Of a stretch of DNA of 64,000 nucleotides, positions 17,235-25,535 are shown one piece after another. Under the pieces are notes generated by a model. That model made no database searches, was not told the DNA's origin, and saw only the letters and a program-made list of their open reading frames with translations. Source of the DNA: RUG11247 sp045649485 (GTDB lineage: Bacteria > Bacillota > Clostridia > Christensenellales > Aristaeellaceae); the NCBI GenBank assembly GCA_045649485.1, contig JAZRPZ010000081.1, forward strand, positions 1-64,000. Reading direction: 5' to 3'. Every line of letters begins with the position of its first letter. The first letter of the stretch is position 1. Position numbers and translations under genes: made by a program.

Positions 17235-18863
17235 TTAACCGTTGTTCTGTGCCGCTACCAGACCGTCGCCGCCGTACAGCTTACGCAGCTTGGGCTTTTC
17301 GATCTTGCCGGTGGGGTTGCGGGGAACATCTGCAAAGATGACCATCTTGGGTCTCTTGTAACGGGGCATCTTGCGGCAGTATTCGTTTACATCTTCCTCG
17401 GTAAGTATGCGTCCCTGTACCACCTGAATGATGGCGCAGGTGATCTCGCCCAGACGCTCGTCGGGCAGACCGATTACGGCAACATCCTTTACGGAAGGAT
17501 GGGCGTTGAGGAAATCCTCGATCTGTACGGGATAGATGTTCTCGCCGCCGGAGATGATAACGTCCTTCTTGCGGTCGACCAGCCAGATGAAGCCTTCTTC
17601 ATCGCGCTGTGCCATATCGCCGGTGAACAGCCAGCCATCGTGCAGCACTGCTGCGGTGGCCTTGGGGTCCTTGTAATAGCAATCCATTACGCCGTTACCC
17701 TTGACGCACAGTTCGCCCACGCCGTCGCCGGTGACTTCGATACCGTTTTCGTCCACGATCTTGGTCTCCCAGCCGTAGCCGGCCTTGCCGATTGCGCCGA
17801 CCTTATGTACGTTCTCAACGCCCAGATGCACGCAGCCGGGACCGATGGATTCGGAAAGGCCGTAGTTGGTGTCGTACTGATGCTTGGGGAAGTATTCCAG
17901 CCAGCGGCGGATAAGACTGCGGGGCACGGGCTGTGCGCCGATGTGCATAAGACGCCACCTGGAAAGATCGTAATTTTCCAGCTTCAGTTCGCCGCGGTCC
18001 AGAGCGCCCAGAATATCCTGCGCCCACGGCACCAGCAGCCATACGATGGAGCACTTTTCGTTGGAGGCAGTCTCCAGAATGTATTCGGGACGGGTGCCCT
18101 TCAGCAGAATGGACTTTGCGCCAACGAGGAACGAACCGAACCAGTGCATCTTCGCGCCGGTGTGATACAGGGGAGGAATGCAGAGGAATACGTCATCCTT
18201 GGTCTGACCGTGATGAGCCTGCTCGGTAAGCACGGCATGCATCAGGCTCCTGTGACGATGCAGAATGGCCTTCGGGAAGCCGGTGGTGCCGGAAGAGAAA
18301 TAGATAGCAGCCTCGTCATTATCGGTGAGGTATACCATGGGGTCCGCGGAAGAGCAATCCGCAGTCAGCTCGGTGTAGCTGTCGGCAAAATAGGGGGTAG
18401 CGCCGGTGCCGCAGTAGATAAGGTGGCACTTAAGGTCGTCGGCTATCTCCTCGATACGGCCGATGAAATCGGGTCCGAAAATGAGTATATCAACATCCGC
18501 CAGCTCTGCGCAGTACTTTATCTCATCTGCGGAATAGCGGAAGTTCATGGGCACTGCCAGCGCGCCGGACTTCAGAATGCCAAAATAGATGGGCAGCCAC
18601 TCGAGGCAGTTCATCATAAGTATGGCGACCTTGCGGCCCTTCATATCGCCGCGGGAAAGCAGCAGGTTTGCAAAACGGTTTGCCTTTTCGTTGAATACCT
18701 GCCAGGTTATCTCCCTGCGGTAGGGGCGGGAGCCTGCGGATTCGATAAGGTCGAATTCACGCCAGGTGCGGCGGGTCTCACGCTGTTCGGGGTTTATTTC
18801 CACAAGCGCAACGTCGTTTCCGTAGAGCTGCGCATTTCTGTTCAGAATATCGGTAATGACCAT
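17235..18863 (-). CDS. AMP-dependent acyl/aryl-CoA synthetase
   Basis: 542 residues of the ANL adenylate-forming superfamily. Core motifs: P-loop-like YFSSGTTGFPKAILHRHRS, DTNYGLSESIGPGCV (A5), LFTGDMAQRDEEGFIWLVDR (A7), KDVIISGGENIYP (A8) and the catalytic Lys in NPTGKIEKPKL. It activates a carboxylic acid to acyl-AMP and then to a CoA thioester; chain type is not readable. There is no carrier-protein domain. The start at 18863 has GGAGG seven bases upstream; the ORF runs back into the T-box terminator, so longer starts are rejected. Control by a tyrosine-type T-box is unusual for this family and hints at an aromatic acid substrate. Confidence 0.9.
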   Translation of the reverse strand: MVITDILNRNAQLYGNDVALVEINPEQRETRRTWREFDLIESAGSRPYRREITWQVFNEKANRFANLLLSRGDMKGRKVAILMMNCLEWLPIYFGILKSGALAVPMNFRYSADEIKYCAELADVDILIFGPDFIGRIEEIADDLKCHLIYCGTGATPYFADSYTELTADCSSADPMVYLTDNDEAAIYFSSGTTGFPKAILHRHRSLMHAVLTEQAHHGQTKDDVFLCIPPLYHTGAKMHWFGSFLVGAKSILLKGTRPEYILETASNEKCSIVWLLVPWAQDILGALDRGELKLENYDLSRWRLMHIGAQPVPRSLIRRWLEYFPKHQYDTNYGLSESIGPGCVHLGVENVHKVGAIGKAGYGWETKIVDENGIEVTGDGVGELCVKGNGVMDCYYKDPKATAAVLHDGWLFTGDMAQRDEEGFIWLVDRKKDVIISGGENIYPVQIEDFLNAHPSVKDVAVIGLPDERLGEITCAIIQVVQGRILTEEDVNEYCRKMPRYKRPKMVIFADVPRNPTGKIEKPKLRKLYGGDGLVAAQNNG

Positions 18864-18913
18864 TTTCTTTCCTCCGTCTGCCCAATGGGCGCTTTCTTTT
18901 GCCCGGAGCATAT

Positions 18914-19203
18914 AAAAAACCCGCCCCGGCCTTTTTCTTCGGCCAGAGGGCGGGATAATTCCGCGGTACCACCTCTGTTCAGCTTTGCCTCACGGCAAAA
19001 GCTCTTCACGGGTACGGCTGCATGCAGCTTATACCCCTCCGCTTTAACGGGCGTACCCGGCACAGCCTAATCGGATTCACCTTTCAGCCTGCGGCTCTCG
19101 GAGTGTATTCAATCGCCATTGCGCACCGCCTTGCACCACCCGGCGGCTCTCTGAAGCGTCTTAAGCAACCTACTCTTCTCCGGTCAAAGCCTTTGAAATT
19201 AGA
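18914..19203 (-). ncRNA. T-box leader (tRNA-sensing riboswitch), specifier probably UAC (Tyr)
   Basis: Read on the minus strand. Stem I opens with GGAGAAGAGTAGG (the AGUA side of the specifier loop). The distal part shows the AG bulge and conserved loop (CAGAGAGCC, GGGTGGTGCAAGG). The 3' side of the specifier loop is GAA-TAC-A followed by CTCC pairing with GGAG. The canonical T-box AGGTGGTACCGCGG is at 18961-18974. A strong terminator (stem cccgccc/gggcggg with inner ggccg pairs, then six Ts) is at 18914-18954. By the usual GAA-codon-purine rule the specifier is UAC, tyrosine. Known mechanism: uncharged cognate tRNA stabilises the antiterminator. The first gene downstream is an acyl-CoA ligase, not a tRNA synthetase. 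Confidence 0.95.
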
Positions 19204-19207
19204 ACCT

Positions 19208-19236
19208 ATTTTAGCACATAAATACATCCATGTCAA
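19208..19236 (-). promoter_or_regulatory. Promoter of the T-box operon
   Basis: Minus strand TTGACA (19231-19236), 17-bp spacer, TAAAAT (19208-19213). Transcription would begin near 19201, at the 5' end of the T-box leader. Confidence 0.85.
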
Positions 19237-19256
19237 TGGTTAAGAATTCAGCACTA

Positions 19257-19285
19257 TTGCATTACACAGTGCCATGTATTAAAAT
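19257..19285 (+). promoter_or_regulatory. Promoter of the DUF975 gene
   Basis: TTGCAT (19257-19262), 17-bp spacer, TAAAAT (19280-19285), followed by AGGAGG at 19304-19309. It is divergent from the T-box promoter, with about 20 bp between the two -35 boxes. Confidence 0.7.
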
Positions 19286-19316
19286 AATACATACAAACTG
19301 TCAGGAGGTATGAGAA

Positions 19317-19958
19317 ATGAATTCCGAAAACTACAGCCGTTCGGCTATGTTCACCGCAAAGGATTTCCGTGACCTGGCGAAGGCTTCTCTCGGAGACAGG
19401 ATATTCGGCAAACCGTGGACTATGGTCCTTCTCTCCTTTCTCATCTATCTGCTCTTGAGCAATTTCATCAGTATGATACCTATAGCCGGCACTGTTGCTT
19501 TGCTGATACTGGTCGGCGCACTCATGTCCGGTCTTATGAGCATTATACTGAATGTCACCCGCGGAAATCAGGAAGTAAATGTAGGCGACCTGTTCTCCCA
19601 TTTTGACGGAAGATCCATCGCACTGGGACTTCTGGAGTTCCTCTACATCTATCTTTGGACCATGCTGTTTTTCGTACCCGGATTAATAAAGGCATATTCC
19701 TATTCCATGGCATATTTTGTACATCTTGACCATCCCGAAATGACTGCCAATCAGTGCATCACCGAAAGCCGCCGCCTGATGAACGGCAACAAATGGCGCC
19801 TCTTATGTCTCGACCTCAGCTTCATCGGCTGGTATTTTGTAGGTGCGCTGGCCTGCGGAATAGGCACTCTTTGGGTAGAACCCTGGCATTACACCGCCCG
19901 CGCCGAATTCTATAATGATCTCATTGCCCATGATTCCGGCACCATAGTAATCGAATAA
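19317..19958 (+). CDS. DUF975 family membrane protein
   Basis: 213 residues with about five hydrophobic segments. The N-terminus (TAKDFRDLAKASLGDR) and the motifs FFVPGLIKAYSYSMAYF and ITESRRLMNGNKWRLLCLDL are those of DUF975, a widespread Firmicutes membrane family of unknown function. The start has AGGAGGTATGAGAA upstream. It is followed 12 nt later by a methyltransferase gene, and after that by a truncated second copy of its own C-terminal region. Confidence 0.88.
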   Translation: MNSENYSRSAMFTAKDFRDLAKASLGDRIFGKPWTMVLLSFLIYLLLSNFISMIPIAGTVALLILVGALMSGLMSIILNVTRGNQEVNVGDLFSHFDGRSIALGLLEFLYIYLWTMLFFVPGLIKAYSYSMAYFVHLDHPEMTANQCITESRRLMNGNKWRLLCLDLSFIGWYFVGALACGIGTLWVEPWHYTARAEFYNDLIAHDSGTIVIE

Positions 19959-19970
19959 GGGAGAATAAAC

Positions 19971-20672
19971 ATGAACGATTATTCAAAATACGTTTCAAAA
20001 GATACGCTGATGGGTCCCAGCAGCCTTCGCATTCTGGAAGAGCTGCTGAACAGATTCCCCCTGCGTCTTTCCGCTGAAGATACCGTGCTTGACCTCGGCT
20101 GCGGCAAAGGTCTCACCAGCCTCATGGCTGCCTGTGAAACCGGCACAAAGGTTGTCGCCGCCGACCTGTGGATAAATGCCGAAGACAATGCCGCACGCTT
20201 TGCAGACTGGGGCATAGCCGATAAGCTGACTCCCGTGAACGCGGATGCAAACTGCCTGCCCTTTGAAAACGGGCAGTTCGATGCAATGATAAGCGTTGAT
20301 TCCTATCACTATTACGGCGGCAGCGACGGCTTCTTCGAAGAGAAGATAATGCCCTTTATGAAAAAAGGCGCAGAGATACTGATCGGCATCCCCGGAATCA
20401 AAAACGAGTTCAGCGGCCGCTCCGACGAACTTCTGTCCCCGTGGCTGGGAGAAGATGCCCATATGTTCAAAAGCGCAAGCGACTGGAAAGAAATCCTCTC
20501 CGGAAACGAATCTCTCAGTGTTCTCGAAACCTGCGAACTGGACTGCTTCACCGCCGCATGGGACGAATGGTTCGCCTCCGGGCATAAATTCGCAGAAGGC
20601 GACAAGCAGTTTTTCGATGACCTGATCAAGCCCTACACCTGCTTTGTCGGCATATACATAAAGCTGAAATAA
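19971..20672 (+). CDS. SAM-dependent class I methyltransferase
   Basis: 233 residues. SAM-binding motif I is TVLDLGCGKGLTSLMA, motif II region VVAADLWINAED, and motif IV FDAMISVDSYHYYGG. The type resembles small cytoplasmic methyltransferases annotated only by fold. Substrate unknown. It is co-directional with and 12 nt from DUF975; there is GGGAG upstream of the ATG. Confidence 0.85.
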   Translation: MNDYSKYVSKDTLMGPSSLRILEELLNRFPLRLSAEDTVLDLGCGKGLTSLMAACETGTKVVAADLWINAEDNAARFADWGIADKLTPVNADANCLPFENGQFDAMISVDSYHYYGGSDGFFEEKIMPFMKKGAEILIGIPGIKNEFSGRSDELLSPWLGEDAHMFKSASDWKEILSGNESLSVLETCELDCFTAAWDEWFASGHKFAEGDKQFFDDLIKPYTCFVGIYIKLK

Positions 20673-20678
20673 CACACA

Positions 20679-20876
20679 AGCATCATCGAAAGCCGCAGGC
20701 TTATGGACGGCTACAGGTTGCGCCTGTTCTGTCTCGACCTCAGCTTCATTGGTCGGTGGATTTTTGGCTTTGCCTCCTGCGGCGTCGGAATTCTTTGGGT
20801 AGGTGCATGGAGCAATGCCTCGCATGCCCAGTTCTGCAATACCCGCATAAATATAGAAGCTCCCGAAACCGAATAA
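20679..20876 (+). pseudogene. Truncated second copy of the DUF975 C-terminus
   Basis: This stretch has no plausible start or N-terminus. It translates as SIIESRRLMDGYRLRLFCLD, LSFIGRWIFGFASCGVGILW and then a diverged tail to TAA at 20874. It matches the last ~65 residues of the DUF975 protein at 19317-19958 (ITESRRLMNGNKWRLLCLDL, SFIGWYFVGALACGIGTLWV). The copy begins directly after the methyltransferase stop. It is the remnant of a duplicated or deleted DUF975 paralogue. Confidence 0.88.
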
Positions 20877-20883
20877 CATACGC

Positions 20884-20915
20884 AAAAACCGGACTGCAGC
20901 AGCAGTCCGGTTTTT
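20884..20915 (+). terminator. Terminator after the DUF975 remnant
   Basis: Stem accggactgc / gcagtccggt, four-base loop, T run, plus strand. Confidence 0.88.
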
Positions 20916-20924
20916 CATACATAG

Positions 20925-20957
20925 AAAACGGGCTCCGTGTATAACACGGAGCCCGGA
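20925..20957 (-). terminator. Terminator of the hydABC operon
   Basis: Inverted repeat cgggctccgtgt / acacggagcccg with a minus-strand T run just after the hydA stop. Confidence 0.85.
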
Positions 20958-20967
20958 ATCATATAAC

Positions 20968-22734
20968 TTAGTTATACTTTTCCTTCTTGGTGTAATGGGT
21001 GTGCAGCAGCTCATGGGCCTTATGAGAGTTGGGCTTGCCGAAGTACTCATCATACAGAACCTGAACAGCAGACAGCTCGTGAGACTTACGGACGCCCTTA
21101 GCGGTATCCTCGTCATACAGAGCCTTTGCACGCAGACCCTTAACATCAACATCCTCGCGGATGTAGGGAGCTACGATGGGCTGGCCGCCGCCATTGATGC
21201 AGCCGCCGGGGCAACCCATGACCTCGATGAAGGTGTAGCTCTTTTCGCCGGCCTTAACAGCCTCCAGCAGCTGGGATGCAGCGCCGGTGGAGTGGGCAAC
21301 AGCGACCTTTACTTCCAGACCGTTGAGGTTGTAGGAAGCTTCCTTTACGCCTTCGAAGCCGCGTACATCGGTGAACTCCAGCTTGCCCAGAGTCTCGCCG
21401 GTGATGACTTCGTAAGCGGTACGCAGAGCTGCTTCCATAACGCCGCCGGTGACGCCGAAGATAACGGCTGCGCCGGAGTAGTCGCCCAGCATGGGATCGA
21501 AGCCCTCTTCAGGCAGATTTACGAAATCGATGCCGGAAACCTTGATCATGCGGGCCAGCTCACGGGTGGTGATGACGACGTCAACGTCGGCCATGCCATC
21601 GTGACCCAGCTCGGGACGGGCAGCTTCGTACTTCTTGGCAGTGCAGGGCATTACGGAGACGACAACGATGTTCTTGGGATCGATGCCGGACTTCTCAGCG
21701 TAGTAGCTCTTGATAACAGCGCCTTCCATCTCGTGGGGAGACTTGCAGGAAGACAGGTTGGGCATGAACTCGGGATAGTAGGTCTCGCAGAACTTGATCC
21801 AGCCGGGAGAGCAGGAAGTGATCATGGGCAGAACGCCGCCTTCCTTCACGCGGGTGACCAGCTCGGTGGCCTCTTCCATGATGGTGAGGTCAGCTGCAAA
21901 ACCGGTATCGAAGATCTTGTCGAAGCCCAGGCGGCGCATTGCTGCAGCCATCTTGCCGGTTACGTTGGTACCGATGGGCATGCCGAACTCTTCGCCCAGA
22001 GCGGCGCGAACAGCGGGAGCAGCCTGTACGACAACGTGCTTGGAGGGATCTGCGATAGCTGCCCATACCTTATCGGTATCGTCCTTCTCAGTCAGGGCGC
22101 CGGTGGGGCAGACGTTGATGCACTGGCCGCAGTTGATGCAGCCGGTGTCAGCCAGATTCATACCCCAGGGAGAGGCGATCTGGGTCTTCATGCCGCGCAT
22201 GATGGGTCCGATAACGCCGACCTGCTGTACCTTCTGGCAAACAGCAACGCAGCGGCGGCACAGAACGCACTTTGCATTGTCGCGAACGATGGACAGAGAA
22301 GAGTTGTCCTTGATAGCGTCGGTACGCATACCATCGAAACGATCCTCAACATCTACACCGTACTCGCGGCACAGCTTCTGCAGTTCGCAGTCAGCGCTGC
22401 GTACGCAGGAGAGGCACTTGCGGTCATGGTTGGAAAGCAGCAGCTCCAGGTTGGTCTTACGCAGGGAGCGCAGCAGGGGAGTGTTGGTCTTTACGTTGAT
22501 CTCGCCGGTAGCGCGATCACGGGGCAGGGCTTCAACGGGCATAACGCAGGCAGCTGCGGGTGCACGTCCGCCGGCATCTACCAGGCACAGACGGCAGGCG
22601 CCGATCTCGTTGATGTCCTTCATATAGCACAGGGTAGGAATACGTACCCCGGCAACCTTAGCGGCTTCCAGTACGGAGGTACCGGCCGGAACGGTTACGG
22701 AAATGCCATCAATTTTAAGCGTTACATCAGCCAT
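20968..22734 (-). CDS. hydA: Electron-bifurcating [FeFe]-hydrogenase catalytic subunit HydA
   Basis: 588 residues. An N-terminal [2Fe-2S] plant-ferredoxin domain (IPTLCYMKDINEIGACRLCL) is followed by a His/Cys [4Fe-4S] site (HDRKCLSCVRSADCELQKLC) and two [4Fe-4S] clusters (CVLCRRCVAVC, CINCGQCINVC). The H-cluster domain has L1 MITSCSPGWIKF, L2 SVMPCTAKKYEA and L3 EVMGCPGGCINGGGQP, then the small-subunit C-terminus ending in HKAHELLHTHY. It makes or oxidises H2 with reduced ferredoxin and NADH through HydBC. L1 has one Cys (TSCSP) where monomeric enzymes have TSCCP. It is the last gene of the hydABC unit and is cytoplasmic. No hydEFG maturases are in the window. Confidence 0.96.
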   Translation of the reverse strand: MADVTLKIDGISVTVPAGTSVLEAAKVAGVRIPTLCYMKDINEIGACRLCLVDAGGRAPAAACVMPVEALPRDRATGEINVKTNTPLLRSLRKTNLELLLSNHDRKCLSCVRSADCELQKLCREYGVDVEDRFDGMRTDAIKDNSSLSIVRDNAKCVLCRRCVAVCQKVQQVGVIGPIMRGMKTQIASPWGMNLADTGCINCGQCINVCPTGALTEKDDTDKVWAAIADPSKHVVVQAAPAVRAALGEEFGMPIGTNVTGKMAAAMRRLGFDKIFDTGFAADLTIMEEATELVTRVKEGGVLPMITSCSPGWIKFCETYYPEFMPNLSSCKSPHEMEGAVIKSYYAEKSGIDPKNIVVVSVMPCTAKKYEAARPELGHDGMADVDVVITTRELARMIKVSGIDFVNLPEEGFDPMLGDYSGAAVIFGVTGGVMEAALRTAYEVITGETLGKLEFTDVRGFEGVKEASYNLNGLEVKVAVAHSTGAASQLLEAVKAGEKSYTFIEVMGCPGGCINGGGQPIVAPYIREDVDVKGLRAKALYDEDTAKGVRKSHELSAVQVLYDEYFGKPNSHKAHELLHTHYTKKEKYN

Positions 22735-22755
22735 GGTGTATTTATCCTCCTTGCC

Positions 22756-24552
22756 TTACTTCTTGATGATAGCACCGAACTTGCACTTCTCCATGCAAGC
22801 GCCGCACTTGATGCACTTTGCGGTATCAATGACGTGCGGCTCCTTGACCTTGCCGGAGATAGCGTTGACGGGGCACTGGCGTGCGCACAGGGTGCAGCCC
22901 TTACACTTGTCGGCAACGATCTCGAAGTTGAGGAGCTTCTTGCAGACGCCTGCGGGGCAGCGCTTCTCGTAGATGTGTGCCTCGTACTCGTGGCGGAACT
23001 GCTTAATGGTGGAAAGAACGGGGTTGGGAGCGGTCTGGCCCAGTGCGCACAGAGCGGACTTGGAGATATTGGCAGCCAGGGTCTCCAGGCGCTCGATATC
23101 GCCGTCCTCGCCCTTGCCTTCGCAGATACGATCCAGGATTTCCAGCATCCTGCGGGTACCTACACGGCAGGGAGTGCACTTGCCGCAGCTCTCATCAACG
23201 GTGAACTCAAGGAAGAAGCGTGCGATGTCAACCATGCAGTTGTCTTCGTCCATGATGATCATACCGCCGGAACCCATCATGGAGCCGGCTGCGATCAGGT
23301 TGTCATAGTCGATGGGAGTATCCAGCATGCTTGCGGGCAGGCAGCCGCCGGAAGGACCACCGGTCTGAACTGCCTTGAACTTCTTGCCGTTGGGGCAGCC
23401 GCCGCCGATGTCATAGATGATCTCACGCAGAGTGGTGCCCATGGGAACTTCAACCAGACCGGCGTTTTCGATCTTGCCGCCCAGTGCGAATACCTTGGTG
23501 CCCTTGGAGCCCTCGGTACCCATGGAAGCGAACCATTCGGGACCATTCAGGATGATCTGAGTGATGTTTGCATAAGTCTCAACGTTGTTGAGGATGGTGG
23601 GCTTGCCGAACAGACCCTTAACAGCGGGGAAGGGAGGACGTACGCGGGGCTCACCGCGGCCGCCTTCAACGGAGTTCAGCAGAGCGGTTTCTTCGCCGCA
23701 GACGAATGCGCCGGCGCCCAGACGGATGTCGAGGTCGAAGCAGAAGTCGGTGCCGAAGATGTTGTTGCCCAGCAGGCCGTACTCGCGGGCCTGCTTGATG
23801 GCCAGCTCGAGGCGCTGAACAGCGATGGGGTACTCAGCGCGGACGTAAACATAGCCCTGATCTGCGCCGATGGCGTAGGCAGCGATTGCCATAGCCTCAA
23901 TGATGGTGTGGGGATCGCCTTCCAGAACGGAACGATCCATGAATGCGCCCGGGTCGCCCTCGTCGGCGTTGCAGGCAACATACTTCTTGCCGGTGGAGCC
24001 CATTGCGAACTTCCACTTCATGCCGGTGGGGAAGCCGGCGCCGCCGCGGCCGCGCAGACCGGACTTGGTGATGCAATCAACAACATCTTCACGGCTCATC
24101 TCGGTCAGAACCTTGGCCAGGGCCTTGTAGCCGTCAAATGCGATGTATTCGTCGATATTTTCGGGATCGATAACGCCGCAGTTGCGCAGAGCAACGCGCT
24201 TCTGCTTCTGATAGAAGCCGATATCGTCCAGGGGCTTGATTTCCTTGGTCTCTTCATTCTGAGAGTCCTTGTAGAGCAGCTTGGTCACGATGCGGCCCTT
24301 GATGAGGTGCTCTTCTACGATGGTATCAACATCTTCAACGGAAATGCCGCTGTAGAAAGCGCCTTCGGGATATACGATAACAACGGGGCCGGCGGCGCAA
24401 AGGCCGAAGCAGCCGGTCTTTACCAGCTTGACTTCATTTTCCATGCCCTTTTCGGCAAGCAGCGTGGCGAAACGCTCATACAGCTTCGGGGAGCCGGAAG
24501 ACGTACAGCCGGTGCCGCCGCAGACCAGAATCGTTGAACGGAAAAGGTCCAT
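22756..24552 (-). CDS. hydB: Bifurcating hydrogenase flavoprotein subunit HydB (NuoF-like)
   Basis: 598 residues. An N-terminal thioredoxin-fold [2Fe-2S] domain (VCGGTGCTSSGS ... KTGCFGLCAAGP) precedes the NuoF core: GLRGRGGAGFPTGMKW (NADH site), ADEGDPGAFMDRS (FMN), and the ESCGKCTPCRVGTRRM [4Fe-4S] site. Two C-terminal [4Fe-4S] ferredoxin motifs follow (CKGCTLCARQCPVNA, CIKCGACMEKCKFGA). This is the NADH-binding, flavin-bearing centre of HydABC. It lies 21 nt upstream of hydA with a good SD. Confidence 0.96.
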   Translation of the reverse strand: MDLFRSTILVCGGTGCTSSGSPKLYERFATLLAEKGMENEVKLVKTGCFGLCAAGPVVIVYPEGAFYSGISVEDVDTIVEEHLIKGRIVTKLLYKDSQNEETKEIKPLDDIGFYQKQKRVALRNCGVIDPENIDEYIAFDGYKALAKVLTEMSREDVVDCITKSGLRGRGGAGFPTGMKWKFAMGSTGKKYVACNADEGDPGAFMDRSVLEGDPHTIIEAMAIAAYAIGADQGYVYVRAEYPIAVQRLELAIKQAREYGLLGNNIFGTDFCFDLDIRLGAGAFVCGEETALLNSVEGGRGEPRVRPPFPAVKGLFGKPTILNNVETYANITQIILNGPEWFASMGTEGSKGTKVFALGGKIENAGLVEVPMGTTLREIIYDIGGGCPNGKKFKAVQTGGPSGGCLPASMLDTPIDYDNLIAAGSMMGSGGMIIMDEDNCMVDIARFFLEFTVDESCGKCTPCRVGTRRMLEILDRICEGKGEDGDIERLETLAANISKSALCALGQTAPNPVLSTIKQFRHEYEAHIYEKRCPAGVCKKLLNFEIVADKCKGCTLCARQCPVNAISGKVKEPHVIDTAKCIKCGACMEKCKFGAIIKK

Positions 24553-24580
24553 TATCCTTACCTCCTCAAATTACGAGCGA

Positions 24581-24949
24581 TTATTTCTCAATTGCGCCGA
24601 TGGTATATTCGGCTACGGGGCTGCCGTTTACAACGTGCTCAGCAACGATGCGGGCAACCATTTCGGGCTTTACGTTGATGTAGGTTACCTTGTCCTGACC
24701 GGGCATGGTGATCTCAACGATGGGCTCATAACGGCACATGCCGATGCAGCCGGTCTGTGCGACCACAACGTTCAGCATGTTGCGCTTGCCGATTTCATCA
24801 ATGAAAGCGGTCATAACGGGACGGGCGCCGGCGGCGATACCGCAGGTGGCCATACCGACTGCGATGCGGGTACCTTCGCTCTCACGGCGCAGGTTAACGG
24901 CGCTCAGCGTCTTCTGACGGATCTTCTCCAGATCTGCAATGGACTTCAT
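24581..24949 (-). CDS. Small thioredoxin-like [2Fe-2S] ferredoxin
   Basis: 122 residues. It has the thioredoxin-like ferredoxin pattern (VGMATCGIAAGARPV, then VVAQTGCIGMCRYEP), with three visible cysteines rather than the C-x4-C plus C-x3-C of NuoE. Such proteins are regularly found beside hydABC in Clostridia and probably relay electrons or add a cluster. The ATG at 24949 has GGAGGTGTAAATTTT upstream; the longer frame overlaps the HATPase gene and is rejected. It is followed by hydB after 28 nt. Confidence 0.88.
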   Translation of the reverse strand: MKSIADLEKIRQKTLSAVNLRRESEGTRIAVGMATCGIAAGARPVMTAFIDEIGKRNMLNVVVAQTGCIGMCRYEPIVEITMPGQDKVTYINVKPEMVARIVAEHVVNGSPVAEYTIGAIEK

Positions 24950-24977
24950 AAAATTTACACCTCCGCAGAAATAGGGG

Positions 24978-25529
24978 TTACGGCAGTCTTCCTGCCTCTT
25001 CAATACCTTCTGTGACAAACGCGCGGATCCACTGAAGCACGTCCGGAGTATCCAGCGGGACTCCCTCAAGGACGGTGCGGATCTGTGCGGTATCGAACTC
25101 AAACTCTTCGCCGTGGTACTTGTACACAAGCCTGAAATCGGGCTTCACCGGCGAGCCGTTCACCAGCGTGACCATGGTATCTTCCAGAGAACCCATGGGC
25201 GGCATGTCGATGTTCGATTTGCGGAACCTGAGCGTGAGCTTTGTGCCCTCGCCGACCTTGCTTTCTATTCCGAAAGAGCCTTCGCAAAGCTCGCACAGGG
25301 CCTTGATCATGGGAATACCCAGACCAACCTTGCGGGTCTTGCGGGTGGTGGTAAAGGGACTTACCACGTTTTTAAGAAACTCTTCGGACATTCCGCAGCC
25401 GTCGTCGATGAGTATGATCTCTATGAAGTCCTCTTCGTCATTTACAGTGATGAGTATCTCCACATGATCCGCTCCCGCCGAAACGGAATTCTGCACAAGG
25501 TCCAGAATATACAGCGATAGTTCGTTCAT
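24978..25529 (-). CDS. HATPase-domain protein (histidine-kinase-like ATP-binding)
   Basis: 183 residues. A GHKL ATPase domain has an N box (YILDLVQNSVSAGADHVEI), G1 (IDDGCGM), an ATP-lid region (TTTRKTRKVGLGIPMIKALC) and a G2-like GEGTKL. There is no DHp/phospho-acceptor domain, sensor or transmembrane segment, so it is not a complete histidine kinase. The C-terminal ~70 residues are unassigned. It lies between nuoE-like hydC (6 nt) and the small ferredoxin, a known neighbourhood for hydABC in anaerobes. A role in sensing the hydrogenase redox state is inferred. Confidence 0.88.
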   Translation of the reverse strand: MNELSLYILDLVQNSVSAGADHVEILITVNDEEDFIEIILIDDGCGMSEEFLKNVVSPFTTTRKTRKVGLGIPMIKALCELCEGSFGIESKVGEGTKLTLRFRKSNIDMPPMGSLEDTMVTLVNGSPVKPDFRLVYKYHGEEFEFDTAQIRTVLEGVPLDTPDVLQWIRAFVTEGIEEAGRLP

Positions 25530-25535
25530 TGCTTA

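Noticed and set aside
17097..19070. Open frame opposite the acyl-CoA ligase and T-box leader
   Set aside because: It runs through the T-box terminator and promoter-proximal RNA elements and has no domain features.
20995..24537. A very long open frame (about 1180 codons) on the plus strand opposite hydA/hydB
   Set aside because: It is antisense to two well-supported iron-sulfur proteins, is rich in Ala/Gly/Asp/Leu as expected from the complement of GC-biased codons, and has no SD or domain pattern.
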